64,000 nucleotides of DNA from Arthrobacter_E sp041360795 (GCF_041360795.1 NZ_JBFUPW010000004.1:186001-250000); one strand, 5' to 3'; numbered from the stretch's first letter, positions 15,525-23,366 are shown. Numbers and translations are program-made. Notes: generated by a model from the sequence alone, not told the origin.

Positions 15525-15718
15525 CCCGGAAGTACGCGGGCTACGACCACACCATCAACCCGTCACCCATCAAAGGGATCGCGGTCGGGTACCAGGACCG
15601 CACCATCATCACCGCCGACAACACCGACGACGAGAAAACTGCTGCGGCCGCGATCTGCATCGCGCACGGCGCAGACGACATTCTCGAAATGCTCGGACTC
15701 GACAAGGACACCCCATGA
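15521..15718 (+). CDS. Small early phage protein, unknown function
   Basis: 65 residues starting MTRKYAGYDHTINPSPIKG. It overlaps the genes on both sides by 4 bp. No known family. Confidence 0.6.
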   Translation: MTRKYAGYDHTINPSPIKGIAVGYQDRTIITADNTDDEKTAAAAICIAHGADDILEMLGLDKDTP

Positions 15719-16407
15719 CCCTCACCATCTACAACGACCTCGAGCAAGGCTCGGATGAGTGGCTTCAGGCACGGTGCGGCATCCTCACCGCCTCAGTCAT
15801 CGGCCAACTCATCACACCCGCAACGCTGAAGGTAGCCCGGAACGACACATCGAAAGCTCTGATTCGGAGGCTCGCAGCAGAACGCATCACCAGCCACCCG
15901 ATATCCATCCGTCCGAATCAAGCCATGCAACGCGGCACACTCCTCGAACCGTTCGCCCGGGAAGCGTACGCCGAGCACATGGGCGTCACCGTCGAGGAAG
16001 TCGGGTTCATGCGTCTCGATGGCGGAACTGGCCCGCTTGGGTTCTCACCGGACGGTCTGGTAGGTGACGACGGCTCAATTGAAATCAAATGCCCGGGGCC
16101 CGAAACGCACATCGCAACAGTTCTCGCCGACGAAGTGCCCTCTGAGAACGTCGCCCAGGTACAAACGGGGCTCTTCGTGTCTGGACGGTCCTGGATTGAC
16201 TTCGTTAGTTACTGCCCCGGCTCCCATACCTACATCAAGCGGGTCGAGCCGGACGAGCGCTGGCAGCAAGCAATCATGGCGGCTGTGTCCCACGCCGAAA
16301 CCGAGATTCTAGAGACCGTCTACGTCTATGAGCGTCGCGTCGAGCAACTCGAACTGTCGCCTGCCGAGTGGTTCGACCCGTTCGAAGATCCCATCATCAC
16401 CGTCTGA
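15715..16407 (+). CDS. YqaJ/lambda-exonuclease-type nuclease
   Basis: A 230-residue PD-(D/E)XK recombinase. Motifs: SDEWLQARCGILTAS near the N-terminus, QRGTLLEPFAREAY (the catalytic Glu region), FSPDGLVGDDGSIEIKCP (the D...ExK core) and VAQVQTGLFVSGRSWIDFVSY. It would make 3' single-stranded ends at double-strand breaks for phage recombination. The immediately downstream gene and SSB suggest a recombination cassette. Confidence 0.93.
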   Translation: MTLTIYNDLEQGSDEWLQARCGILTASVIGQLITPATLKVARNDTSKALIRRLAAERITSHPISIRPNQAMQRGTLLEPFAREAYAEHMGVTVEEVGFMRLDGGTGPLGFSPDGLVGDDGSIEIKCPGPETHIATVLADEVPSENVAQVQTGLFVSGRSWIDFVSYCPGSHTYIKRVEPDERWQQAIMAAVSHAETEILETVYVYERRVEQLELSPAEWFDPFEDPIITV

Positions 16408-16420
16408 AAGGAACCACCAG

Positions 16421-16948
16421 GTGGACATCACTGAATCACTCGCCCCGAAAAGCGACCAACTCGACGCCGTCGAACTCGTCACACCACGCACCTTCACCAT
16501 CGAGAAGGTCACCCCCAACAACGCCGAACAGCCCTGGAACTTTCACCTCGCCGGATTCCCCCGCCCGTGGCGGCCCGCCAAGAGCATGCTTCGCGTGATC
16601 GCCAAAGCATGGGGCACCGACGCCACCAAGTACGCAGGCCGCTCCGTGACACTGTTCTGCGACCCCACAGTCCAGTTCGGCGGCCAAGCAGTCGGAGGGG
16701 TGCGCATCAGCCACATGTCCCACATCGACGGGCCCCTGAAGATGCCCCTCCTGATCAAGCGCGGCAAGTCAGCGATCTACGTCGTCGAACCCCTCACCGC
16801 CGCACCCACACCCCGGAACTGGCGGGCCGAAGCCGACAAGATCGCAGGCAACGAACCCAAGCTCAAAGCCCTCTGGACCGAAGCACAGAAGAACGGTGCC
16901 AGCCCCGACGACCTGAACTACATCAAGGAGGCCGCAACCAATGGCTGA
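16421..16948 (+). CDS. Conserved phage protein; candidate annealing partner of YqaJ
   Basis: 175 residues from a GTG at 16421 with a GAAAGGA ribosome binding site. Core: FTIEKVTPNNAEQPWNFHLAGFPRPWRPAKSMLRVIAKAWGTDATKYAGRSVTLFCDPTVQFGGQAVGGVRISHM. I do not recognise a named domain. Its position between a YqaJ exonuclease and SSB is where Red-beta/RecT/Erf-type single-strand annealing proteins usually sit, which is the only basis for that suggestion. The Asp/Asn-rich C-terminal helices resemble those of phage DNA-binding proteins. Confidence 0.7.
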   Translation: MDITESLAPKSDQLDAVELVTPRTFTIEKVTPNNAEQPWNFHLAGFPRPWRPAKSMLRVIAKAWGTDATKYAGRSVTLFCDPTVQFGGQAVGGVRISHMSHIDGPLKMPLLIKRGKSAIYVVEPLTAAPTPRNWRAEADKIAGNEPKLKALWTEAQKNGASPDDLNYIKEAATNG

Positions 16949-17402
16949 GATTACCTTCATTGGCCACATCGGCAAGGACTCAAAGATCCAGTTCGACCAG
17001 AATGGATCACCTCGCCTGTCGTTCAGCGTCTGCGACACGAAATCCAAGCGTCTGCAAGACGGAAGCTGGGAGAAGCTGAGGGAGCAGTGGTTCAACTGCA
17101 CCCTCTGGGGCACTGATGCAGAGTACTTCGCGGACAGGCTACTCAGCGGCGACAAGGTCAAAGTTCACGGCGAGTTTTACACCCGCGACTATGACAGAGG
17201 CAATGGCCCCGAAAAGTCCATGGATGTGACTGTCACCGGCGTCTCGATCATCAAGAAGAACGAGAAGAACAAGCAGCGCCAACAGGGCGGCAACCAGCCT
17301 TTCGACGCTGTCCAGCACAACCGGCAGTCGACACCAACGCAACCCGTGTGGGAGCAGCCACCAACCGAACCCCAAGGCTGGGACGCCGCACCTCCCTTCT
17401 GA
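16941..17402 (+). CDS. ssb: Single-stranded DNA-binding protein
   Basis: 153 residues. The OB-fold spans about residues 1-105 (ITFIGHIGKDSKIQF..., WFNCTLWGTDAEYFADRLLSGDKVKVHGEFYTRDY). It has a Gln/Pro-rich linker and a DAAPPF C-terminal tip, a version of the SSB interaction motif. It acts in phage replication and recombination. Overlaps the previous gene by 8 bp and is followed by a terminator. Confidence 0.93.
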   Translation: MAEITFIGHIGKDSKIQFDQNGSPRLSFSVCDTKSKRLQDGSWEKLREQWFNCTLWGTDAEYFADRLLSGDKVKVHGEFYTRDYDRGNGPEKSMDVTVTGVSIIKKNEKNKQRQQGGNQPFDAVQHNRQSTPTQPVWEQPPTEPQGWDAAPPF

Positions 17403-17429
17403 GCCAGTCACCTACTGACTGGCTTTTTT
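17402..17429 (+). terminator. Intrinsic terminator after ssb
   Basis: AGCCAGTCA, 5-nt loop, TGACTGGCT and a T-run, starting at the ssb stop codon. Confidence 0.88.
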
Positions 17430-17519
17430 CATGCCCAAAAGCGGGTGCTGTACCCCAACCGGCACAGCACCCGCCCAAACTCACAGGACTCACACATGCC
17501 CAACCACGCCGAAACCACC

Positions 17520-17792
17520 ATGACCGAACAGGGTGTCGCAGTCGTGCTCTATTCAAAGCCCCGCTGTGTCCAGTGCGACGCGACGAAGCGCGCCCTCAAC
17601 AAGGCCGGGATTGTCTATACCACCGTCGACGTCAGCACCGACACCACCGCACTCGAGTTCGTCATCGCACTCGGCCACCAGCAAGCACCCGTCGTTTTCG
17701 TAGCCCTCCCTGATGGCGAATCCGTCCACTGGTCCGGCTACATCCCCGACCTCATCAAGCAGCACATCACCGAACGCGAGGACGCCGCATGA
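17520..17792 (+). CDS. Glutaredoxin/NrdH-like redoxin
   Basis: 90 residues from the Met at 17520 (VAVVLYSKPRCVQCDATKRALNKAGIVYTTVDVS). The CVQC active site is typical of NrdH, the hydrogen donor for class Ib ribonucleotide reductase. The late QAPVVFV segment carries the cis-Pro. A start eight codons earlier (17496, MPNHAETT) is possible. In phages such redoxins are thought to support nucleotide synthesis. The stop overlaps the methyltransferase start by 4 bp. Confidence 0.85.
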   Translation: MTEQGVAVVLYSKPRCVQCDATKRALNKAGIVYTTVDVSTDTTALEFVIALGHQQAPVVFVALPDGESVHWSGYIPDLIKQHITEREDAA

Positions 17793-18544
17793 GCCTCTAC
17801 TACGAAGACGACCACGTGCGCCTCTACCACGGGAAATGCGAAGACATCCTCCCAAAGCTCGAGACTGTCGCACATGTCATCACTGACCCGCCTTACAGCG
17901 AACACACTCACAGGAACATCAGGTCGGCAAAGATGCTCGCCAACGACCGTGGCGGAAAGTACGGAGCCGACACGAGGCGAAACGTTGACCTAGGGTTCGA
18001 CCACCTCACACCGGAACTACGGATGTTCTGCGCAACCGAGTTCACCCGCCTCGCGTCGCGATGGGTACTCGTGTTCTCCGACGTCGAATCTGACCACCTG
18101 TGGCGAAACGACCTAGAGGCGAGCGGACTCGACTACGTCCGCACGGGAGCGTGGATCAAGATCGGTTCGACCCCACAGTTCTCAGGAGACCGGCCAGCAA
18201 CAGGGTTCGAAGCAATCACCATCGCCCACCCAAAAGGGAAGAAGCGCTGGAACGGCGGCGGCAAACATGCCGTCTGGACACACCCAATTGTCCTGGACAG
18301 AGGCAAATCCGGGGCACGACTGCACACGACCCAGAAACCCCACGAACTCATGCAGGAGCTCGTCCATCTGTTCACGGACCATGGCGACGTCGTGCTGGAC
18401 CCATTCGCCGGTTCCGGGACCACTCTCTACGCATCCAAGGCGCTAGGACGAAAGGCAATAGGCATAGAGCGAGAAGAGAAGTACTGCGAGGTAGCCGCCC
18501 GTCGCCTCTCGCAGGAAGTCCTCGACCTCGGAGGTATCGCATGA
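17789..18544 (+). CDS. DNA methyltransferase, N4/N6-type (beta class)
   Basis: 251 residues. The catalytic motif IV DPPY is at about residues 34-37 and the SAM-binding motif I DPFAGSGTT is at about residues 199-207, an order that defines the beta class. KPHELMQELVHLF precedes motif I in the usual way. It probably modifies adenine N6 or cytosine N4. No cognate restriction enzyme is nearby, so protection of phage DNA from host restriction is more likely than a full restriction-modification pair. Confidence 0.93.
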   Translation: MSLYYEDDHVRLYHGKCEDILPKLETVAHVITDPPYSEHTHRNIRSAKMLANDRGGKYGADTRRNVDLGFDHLTPELRMFCATEFTRLASRWVLVFSDVESDHLWRNDLEASGLDYVRTGAWIKIGSTPQFSGDRPATGFEAITIAHPKGKKRWNGGGKHAVWTHPIVLDRGKSGARLHTTQKPHELMQELVHLFTDHGDVVLDPFAGSGTTLYASKALGRKAIGIEREEKYCEVAARRLSQEVLDLGGIA

Positions 18545-18768
18545 CCGATCGTTGTTGCCACCTCTGCCGCTCCCACACCGGCATCTGCCTCACACGCTTC
18601 CAATGCGACCACCACAAAGAATACGAAGCCCAAGACGCCGCCAACCACCGCGCAACCCGCGACCACCCAGACCCCGTCGGCGACCTCGCAGCAGCCAACG
18701 TCGACCGCGAAAGGAGGAACCATGTACCAGCACCGCGCAAACAAACCCCCCGCAACACCCGCACATGA
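18541..18768 (+). CDS. Small Cys/His-rich protein
   Basis: 75 residues: CCHLCRSHTGICLTRFQCDHHKEYEAQ may form a zinc site. The C-terminal part is basic. It overlaps the next gene by 47 bp in another frame, so its real 3' extent is plausible but not certain. Confidence 0.5.
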   Translation: MTDRCCHLCRSHTGICLTRFQCDHHKEYEAQDAANHRATRDHPDPVGDLAAANVDRERRNHVPAPRKQTPRNTRT

Positions 18769-19099
18769 CGGCATGGACCCACGCGCCCGACTCGCGCAGG
18801 CCGTCCAAACCATCCACCGACTCAAACGCGCACACGCCGTAGAAAACGCCCAACACGACGCCGAGGTAAGAGCACTGCGGCACCACCTCCGCCTCGCCCT
18901 AGAACGCGAAGCACTGGCCGAACAAGCCACACAAGAAGCCACAACACGGGCCACCGCACTCGCAGCACGCATCCAAGAACTCACCACCAAACCACTCATC
19001 CCCATCGACTTCACCGACTGCATCTACGGCGGCCCGCAAGGACTCGCTATCGCCACACGCGAAGCCTGGGAACACGAACAGCGACGGAAGGCGTCATGA
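18722..19099 (+). CDS. Coiled-coil phage protein
   Basis: 125 residues from the ATG at 18722 (ribosome binding site AAAGGAGG). Residues 18-88 are a charged Ala/Arg/Glu-rich coiled coil (VQTIHRLKRAHAVENAQHDAEVRALRHHLRLALEREALAEQ...). No known domain. Overlaps the cytosine methyltransferase start by 4 bp. Confidence 0.7.
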   Translation: MYQHRANKPPATPAHDGMDPRARLAQAVQTIHRLKRAHAVENAQHDAEVRALRHHLRLALEREALAEQATQEATTRATALAARIQELTTKPLIPIDFTDCIYGGPQGLAIATREAWEHEQRRKAS

Positions 19100-19692
19100 C
19101 CCTCACCTACGCCGAGCTGTGCGCCGGGTATGGGGGTCTGGGCCGGGCGATTGAGCAGTTCTTCGGGGCCGAGTTGGCTTGGTACTCGGAGTTCGATCCG
19201 GCTCCGTCGAAGATCATGGCCGCTCACTGGCCCGACGCCCCGAACCTCGGGGACATGACCCTGATCGACTGGGCCACCGTCCCCCGTGTGGACATCCTGT
19301 ACGGCGGGACGCCCTGCCAGGACCTATCCCACGCCGGCCGCCGTCGTGGCATGACCGAAGGCACCCGCTCGAATCTGTGGGTCGCCATGCGCGAAGCAAT
19401 AGCAACCATCCAACCCCAGCACGTCATCTGGGAAAACGTCAGAGGAGCGTACAGTGCCACAGCCGATAGCGGCCTGGAACACTGCCCGGGATGCATGGGA
19501 AGTGACGGGAGCGGAAGCGACACCGTCCCTCCTCTGCGGGCACTTGCCCGTGTACTCGGAGACCTTTCCGACCTCGGGTACGATGCGCGATGGGAAGGTC
19601 TACGCGCCTCAGACGTGGGCGCCCCACACCACCGCTTCCGCGTCTTCATCCACGCCACACGACGACTACCTGCCCACACCAGCAGCACGTGA
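19096..19692 (+). CDS. DNA cytosine-5 methyltransferase, motifs I-VIII
   Basis: 198 residues: motif I ELCAGYGGLGRA, motif IV GGTPCQDLS with the catalytic Cys, motif VI WENVRG, and the motif VIII region VLGDLSDLGYDARWEGLRASDVGAPHHRFRVFI. The frame stops at 19690 (ACG TGA C), without target-recognition region or motif X. Those are in the +1 frame that overlaps from 19454 and continues to 20506. Either a frameshift mutation has split a single enzyme or programmed shifting joins the two parts. Confidence 0.85.
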   Translation: MTLTYAELCAGYGGLGRAIEQFFGAELAWYSEFDPAPSKIMAAHWPDAPNLGDMTLIDWATVPRVDILYGGTPCQDLSHAGRRRGMTEGTRSNLWVAMREAIATIQPQHVIWENVRGAYSATADSGLEHCPGCMGSDGSGSDTVPPLRALARVLGDLSDLGYDARWEGLRASDVGAPHHRFRVFIHATRRLPAHTSST

Positions 19693-20506
19693 CTTCAAAG
19701 CCCCCGGCACTCCGGACGGCTACATGCGCCGTTCAGGCGATCGGGCGCAACCCCTCTCCGAAATCACCAATCTGCTCCCCACTCCGCGCACCAGCGACAC
19801 CAACGGGCCAGGGATCCACGGAGACGGCGGGCTGGACCTCCGAACCGCGGTCACGCTCCTGCCGACGCCCCGCGCTACGCGAGGCGGGTCCTCGACGGAG
19901 ACGATGTACCTTCTCGGCGCTGAGGTAGACCACAGTGATCGGGCGCAGGGGGAGGTTCTCCTCCCTACTCCGGTCGCGCAGCCGTCGGGGAACAGCCCCG
20001 AGGAGCATCTGCGGAAGAAGCCAGGGCGGGAGCGGGTGACGGATCTCGCGATCCTGGTGGAGAACGACATGCTCACCACGGGCGGTCGGCTCCTTCCGAC
20101 CCCGAAGGCCTCCGACGGCGATTTCGTCACGCCGTCCACGAGTGGGCGCCCGGCGAGCAAAGCGACTCATCTCGGCACGCGAGTGATCAAGGGTATTGAG
20201 GCGCCTGGCTGGGGCCCGTATGAGCCTGCGATCCGTCGCTGGGAGAGCGTCATGTGCACACTATCGCCGCCGCCCACCGTCCCGAACAGTCGCGGGAAGG
20301 AACGCCTCAACCCCGCCTTCACCGAGTGGATGATGGGCCAGCCCGCCGGCTGGATCACCGAAGTGGACATCAGTGCCAACGAGCAGATCAAAGCCGCCGG
20401 CAACGGGGCCGTCACCCAACAAGCCCTCGAAGCCCTCCGACGCATGGCCGCGAGACGAGAACAGGAAGGAGGATGCAATGCCGAAGATGCGTGGCATCAA
20501 GCCTGA
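19454..20506 (+). CDS. Cytosine methyltransferase C-terminal part, LPTP-repeat type
   Basis: An open frame of 350 codons, +1 relative to the frame with motifs I-VIII. It contains YSETFPTSGTMRDGKVYAPQTWAPHTT and then several LLPTP...D repeats. Its C-terminus is RRWESVMCTLSPPPTVPNSRGKERLNPAFTEWMMGQPAGWI followed by motif X (GNGAVTQQALEALRRM). No good ribosome binding site precedes the internal ATG at 19454. By itself it has no SAM-binding site, so it would need fusion to, or association with, the upstream part. The shared 239-bp overlap appears meaningful in both frames. Confidence 0.75.
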   Translation: MPQPIAAWNTARDAWEVTGAEATPSLLCGHLPVYSETFPTSGTMRDGKVYAPQTWAPHTTASASSSTPHDDYLPTPAARDFKAPGTPDGYMRRSGDRAQPLSEITNLLPTPRTSDTNGPGIHGDGGLDLRTAVTLLPTPRATRGGSSTETMYLLGAEVDHSDRAQGEVLLPTPVAQPSGNSPEEHLRKKPGRERVTDLAILVENDMLTTGGRLLPTPKASDGDFVTPSTSGRPASKATHLGTRVIKGIEAPGWGPYEPAIRRWESVMCTLSPPPTVPNSRGKERLNPAFTEWMMGQPAGWITEVDISANEQIKAAGNGAVTQQALEALRRMAARREQEGGCNAEDAWHQA

Positions 20507-21434
20507 TTTCTGGACTGATGGCGAGATCGTTGAGTTGAGCCCTCTCGCGCGTCTCCTGTTCATCGGGTTGTGGAATTACGCCTGCGATAACGGCCATGTG
20601 CAGGACCGTCCGAGACAGATCAAAATGCGCATCCTTCCTGCCGACAATACGGATGTTGACGCGCTGCTGGACGAACTCGCGGTACAGAAGTTGGTTACTC
20701 GTGATGGCGAGTGGGTGACCGTCAAGAACCTCGCCAAGCATCAGAAGCTTGATATGCGCTGGTTTGTCATTTGTGATGCGCCTGGATGCGAGCTTCCGGA
20801 GGAAGCGAAAGCGAAGCGTGAGAAGTGGAATCGGGGACGAAAACTGAGGCACTCCGAGGCCGAGGATCTTCACGATTCGGATGAGAACCTCGCTGATTCT
20901 CACGATGTCTCACGAGACCACGGCGAGACCACGGCGAGGTCTCGCGCTGAAGGTGAAGGTGAAGGTGAAGGTGAAGGTGAAGGTGAAGGTGAATACCTTT
21001 GGTCACCTTCCGTAGCACCGCGCCCCAACACCGAGACCACCAAACCGTCGCGGCAAGCCGCTCCGGGCAAGCCCAAAACATCAAGCGGACATCGACTCCC
21101 CGACGGTTGGATCCCCTCCCAAGCCGTCCGCGACAAAATGACCGCCGAATGCCCCCACGTAGACCAACGACGCGAATTCTCAGTCTTCCAGGACTACTGG
21201 CGATCCCAACCAGGAGCCAAAGGCCGCAAAACCGACTGGGACGCCACCTACCGCAACTGGATCCGCCGAGCAGCCGAAAAAGCCCCTGCCAGCCATCCAG
21301 CAGCCACCCGTGTAGCAACCGGCACCCAACGAGCCATCGACGGGCTCAACATCGCACGCATGTACGACGAACAGGACAACAACTATGAACAAGGGCGACA
21401 CGGCCCGGCTGCTCTCGAAAGCAGCCCTCGTTGA
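20478..21434 (+). CDS. Phage replication initiation-like protein
   Basis: 318 residues (ATG at 20478, ribosome binding site AAGGAGG). The N-terminal 100 residues (KMRGIKPDFWTDGEIVELSPLARLLFIGLWNYACDNGHVQD..., then a small winged-helix-like region) match the phage replisome organiser/initiator N-terminal type. A low-complexity Gly-Glu linker is at residues 159-173. The C-terminal region has LPDGWIPSQAVRDKM and FQDYWRSQPGAKGRKTDWDATYRNWIRRAAE, a common ending of actinophage replication proteins that may bind helicase or loader. Confidence 0.82.
   Translation: MPKMRGIKPDFWTDGEIVELSPLARLLFIGLWNYACDNGHVQDRPRQIKMRILPADNTDVDALLDELAVQKLVTRDGEWVTVKNLAKHQKLDMRWFVICDAPGCELPEEAKAKREKWNRGRKLRHSEAEDLHDSDENLADSHDVSRDHGETTARSRAEGEGEGEGEGEGEGEYLWSPSVAPRPNTETTKPSRQAAPGKPKTSSGHRLPDGWIPSQAVRDKMTAECPHVDQRREFSVFQDYWRSQPGAKGRKTDWDATYRNWIRRAAEKAPASHPAATRVATGTQRAIDGLNIARMYDEQDNNYEQGRHGPAALESSPR
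20950..20994 (+). repeat. (GAAGGT)7.5 hexanucleotide microsatellite in coding sequence
   Basis: Seven full GAAGGT units plus GAA. Encodes an alternating Glu-Gly linker in the replication protein. Unit length keeps the frame, so slippage would change only linker length. Confidence 0.95.
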
Positions 21435-21810
21435 CAACCGCATCATCAGCCCAGAAATCGTCGAAGCCTGGCACGAAATCATCGGCCACCTCGACTACCA
21501 CCTCGCCATGGAAGCCCTACGCATCCACCGCACCACCTCCGACGCCTACCTCCAACCAGCCCACATCATCGCCAACACCCGCAGGGCCCGCGAACACCTC
21601 GAACTAGCCGACCGGAAGCAACGCGCAATCGAACCGGCCAAACGACTCAACCCGGACGACTACCGCATCCCGGCGCGCATCAGGTCGTCACTGGCCAAAC
21701 TCTGGGAACGCTCCGACGACACCAAGCCGAAACCAGTAGCGAAACACGAACAAGAACGCCGCCGACAGCTCGGCGCAATCCGCGAACGCATCCAGAACAC
21801 GCCTGATTAA
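21385..21810 (+). CDS. Phage replication-associated protein, unknown
   Basis: 141 residues with ARLLSKAALVDNRIISPEIVEAWHEIIGHLDYHLAMEALRIHRTTSDAYLQPAHIIANTRR. This is a small helical protein commonly encoded after actinophage initiators; the helical pattern is similar to helicase-loader or DnaB-interacting small domains, but I cannot assign it. It overlaps the upstream gene by 50 bp. Confidence 0.65.
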   Translation: MNKGDTARLLSKAALVDNRIISPEIVEAWHEIIGHLDYHLAMEALRIHRTTSDAYLQPAHIIANTRRAREHLELADRKQRAIEPAKRLNPDDYRIPARIRSSLAKLWERSDDTKPKPVAKHEQERRRQLGAIRERIQNTPD

Positions 21811-21900
21811 CCCAGAACCGCCCCCACAACCGTCTCAAACCCACAAGCCGCACCCAGACAAGGGCGCGGCAATTTTCACGCCCACAGGAGGCAGCCAGTC

Positions 21901-21996
21901 ATGAAGCACCCCGACACGGGAATCCTCACCGCAATCGCCGTAGGACTCGCCATCGGCATCCTCATCATCCTCGCCCGCATGTGGGGCGTCCGATGA
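21901..21996 (+). CDS. 31-aa single-pass membrane peptide
   Basis: MKHPDTGILTAIAVGLAIGI then LIILARMWGVR: one transmembrane helix and a short basic end. The ribosome binding site (AGGAGG) is well placed. The stop overlaps the next start (ATGA). Confidence 0.6.
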   Translation: MKHPDTGILTAIAVGLAIGILIILARMWGVR

Positions 21997-22151
21997 CCAT
22001 CTTGCAAGCCATCTCAATCCTGTTCTCACTCACCGCCATCGCCCTCGTCGCATGGCAATGGCGGGTCACGAAGAAGACCGACCAAGCACTCAAAGACGCC
22101 CGCCGACGCCTCGACGAAGCGCAAGAGCGAAACCGGAGGACCACCCGATGA
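21993..22151 (+). CDS. 52-aa single-pass membrane peptide with charged tail
   Basis: One hydrophobic helix (ILQAISILFSLTAIALVAW) followed by a basic, coiled-coil-like helix. Overlaps both neighbours by 4 bp. No known family. Confidence 0.6.
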   Translation: MTILQAISILFSLTAIALVAWQWRVTKKTDQALKDARRRLDEAQERNRRTTR

Positions 22152-22243
22152 GAAAGATCGATCCAGAGATCGCGGGACTTGTCATTCTCGCCATTGCCCT
22201 TAACGCAGCTCTCGTGATCCTCACACTCTTGGAGCCCCGATGA
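22148..22243 (+). CDS. 31-aa single-pass membrane peptide
   Basis: MRKIDPEIAGLVILAIALNA then ALVILTLLEPR. The third consecutive tiny membrane peptide, coupled by ATGA overlap to both the preceding gene and the RusA gene. Confidence 0.58.
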   Translation: MRKIDPEIAGLVILAIALNAALVILTLLEPR

Positions 22244-22617
22244 CCCGCGTCCTCATCTTCACCATCGAAGCCCCCTGCGACTGGATCAACAGCAACCACC
22301 GCCTCCACCCACTCGCCAAAGCCCGCCTCACCAAAACATGGCGCAACGCAGCCATGACCGAATGCCAACGAGTCGCACCCGGCCTCCAACTCCAAACCCC
22401 CGTCCACATCGAAGCCCGAATCCACAAAACCCGCTCAGGACGCTGGGACCCCAACAACCTCGCCCCAACCACCAAAGCCATCGTCGACGGCCTCGTAGAC
22501 GCCGGACTCATCCCCGACGACTCCTGGCGCGAACTCGAAGGCCCAGACCACCGACGAGGACACCCCGGCCCCAACGCCATCACCCTCACCATCACCCACC
22601 ACGGAGCCAACGAATGA
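22240..22617 (+). CDS. rusA: RusA-family Holliday junction resolvase
   Basis: 125 residues. RWDPNNLAPTTKAIVDGLVDAGLIPDDSWRELEG holds the conserved acidic residues of the RusA fold, and the N-terminal NSNHRLHPLAKARLTKTWRNAA is also typical. It would resolve branched DNA before packaging. Overlaps its neighbours by 4 bp. Confidence 0.92.
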   Translation: MTRVLIFTIEAPCDWINSNHRLHPLAKARLTKTWRNAAMTECQRVAPGLQLQTPVHIEARIHKTRSGRWDPNNLAPTTKAIVDGLVDAGLIPDDSWRELEGPDHRRGHPGPNAITLTITHHGANE

Positions 22618-23201
22618 CATCGCTAGCCTCGAACATCCACCAGCTCATCCGGCCCCACGTCATCGAAGACGGCCTCGGCGGCTACACCCCCAACGAGCCA
22701 CTCCTCGTCCAACTCCAAGACGCCCTCAAACCGAACAACGGAGGCGGGGCAACATCAGCAGGCGGAGCAAAACTCCCCGTCAACGCCACAGCCCTCGCAC
22801 TCCAACAGGACATCGCCCGAGAAGCCACCCAAGCCAACGTCACCATGACCGGCTACCTGATCAACAACACCGACCAGATCCTCCACGCCTGGGACACGGC
22901 CGACCTCACCCTCGAATGGAGCACCTATCTCGCCACCCTCACCACCACATGGGTCAACAAGATCCAGAAACTCATCTCCCCCGCCAAGCCCTACCACCCA
23001 TCACGCCCATGCCCAGCCTGCGGACAACGGTTCTACGGCGAAGAACGCAACCCATGCCTCTCCGTCCACTGGATCGGCACCGACGGCCAAGTCACCCACC
23101 CCGAAGACTGGACCATGGAATGCGAATCATGCGGAGCCGAATGGACAGGCGACAGCCTGGGGGCCATCGCAACAGCGATGAAGTCACGGGAAGGCCTCTG
23201 A
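22614..23201 (+). CDS. Phage protein with C-terminal zinc ribbon
   Basis: 195 residues. The N-terminal part is helical; the C-terminal part carries two CxxC pairs (CPACGQRFYG and CESCGAEWTG), a zinc ribbon. Similar proteins end the early operon of many actinophages. Function unknown; DNA or RNA binding is a reasonable guess. Confidence 0.75.
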   Translation: MTSLASNIHQLIRPHVIEDGLGGYTPNEPLLVQLQDALKPNNGGGATSAGGAKLPVNATALALQQDIAREATQANVTMTGYLINNTDQILHAWDTADLTLEWSTYLATLTTTWVNKIQKLISPAKPYHPSRPCPACGQRFYGEERNPCLSVHWIGTDGQVTHPEDWTMECESCGAEWTGDSLGAIATAMKSREGL

Positions 23202-23212
23202 ACACGAAACGC

Positions 23213-23264
23213 CACGAGATCACTTTTAATCACACGAGATCTCTGGTACCGTAAATCACACGAG
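23213..23264 (+). promoter_or_regulatory. Three CACGAG direct repeats at the early/late junction
   Basis: CACGAGATC at 23213 and 23233 and CACGAG at 23259; the last two are each preceded by AATCA. They lie in AT-richer DNA just after the last early gene and may form a promoter or control site for the downstream RNA and late genes. Confidence 0.35.
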
Positions 23265-23275
23265 GGACACGTGTA

Positions 23276-23305
23276 AGCACTAGCCATTTGGCTGGTGCTT
23301 TTTTC
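23276..23305 (+). terminator. Intrinsic terminator at the end of the early region
   Basis: AGCACTAGCC, short loop, GGCTGGTGCT (one G-T pair) and a T-run. Confidence 0.85.
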
Positions 23306-23366
23306 ATGCCCTCCTTCCGGATGGTGACGGGAGCCCGCCCAGCAATGGGCGGGCACACACCATCCA

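Noticed and set aside
17789..20506. A complete restriction-modification system
   Set aside because: Two methyltransferases are present but no restriction enzyme gene is adjacent; the HNH gene at 24024 is in the packaging position.
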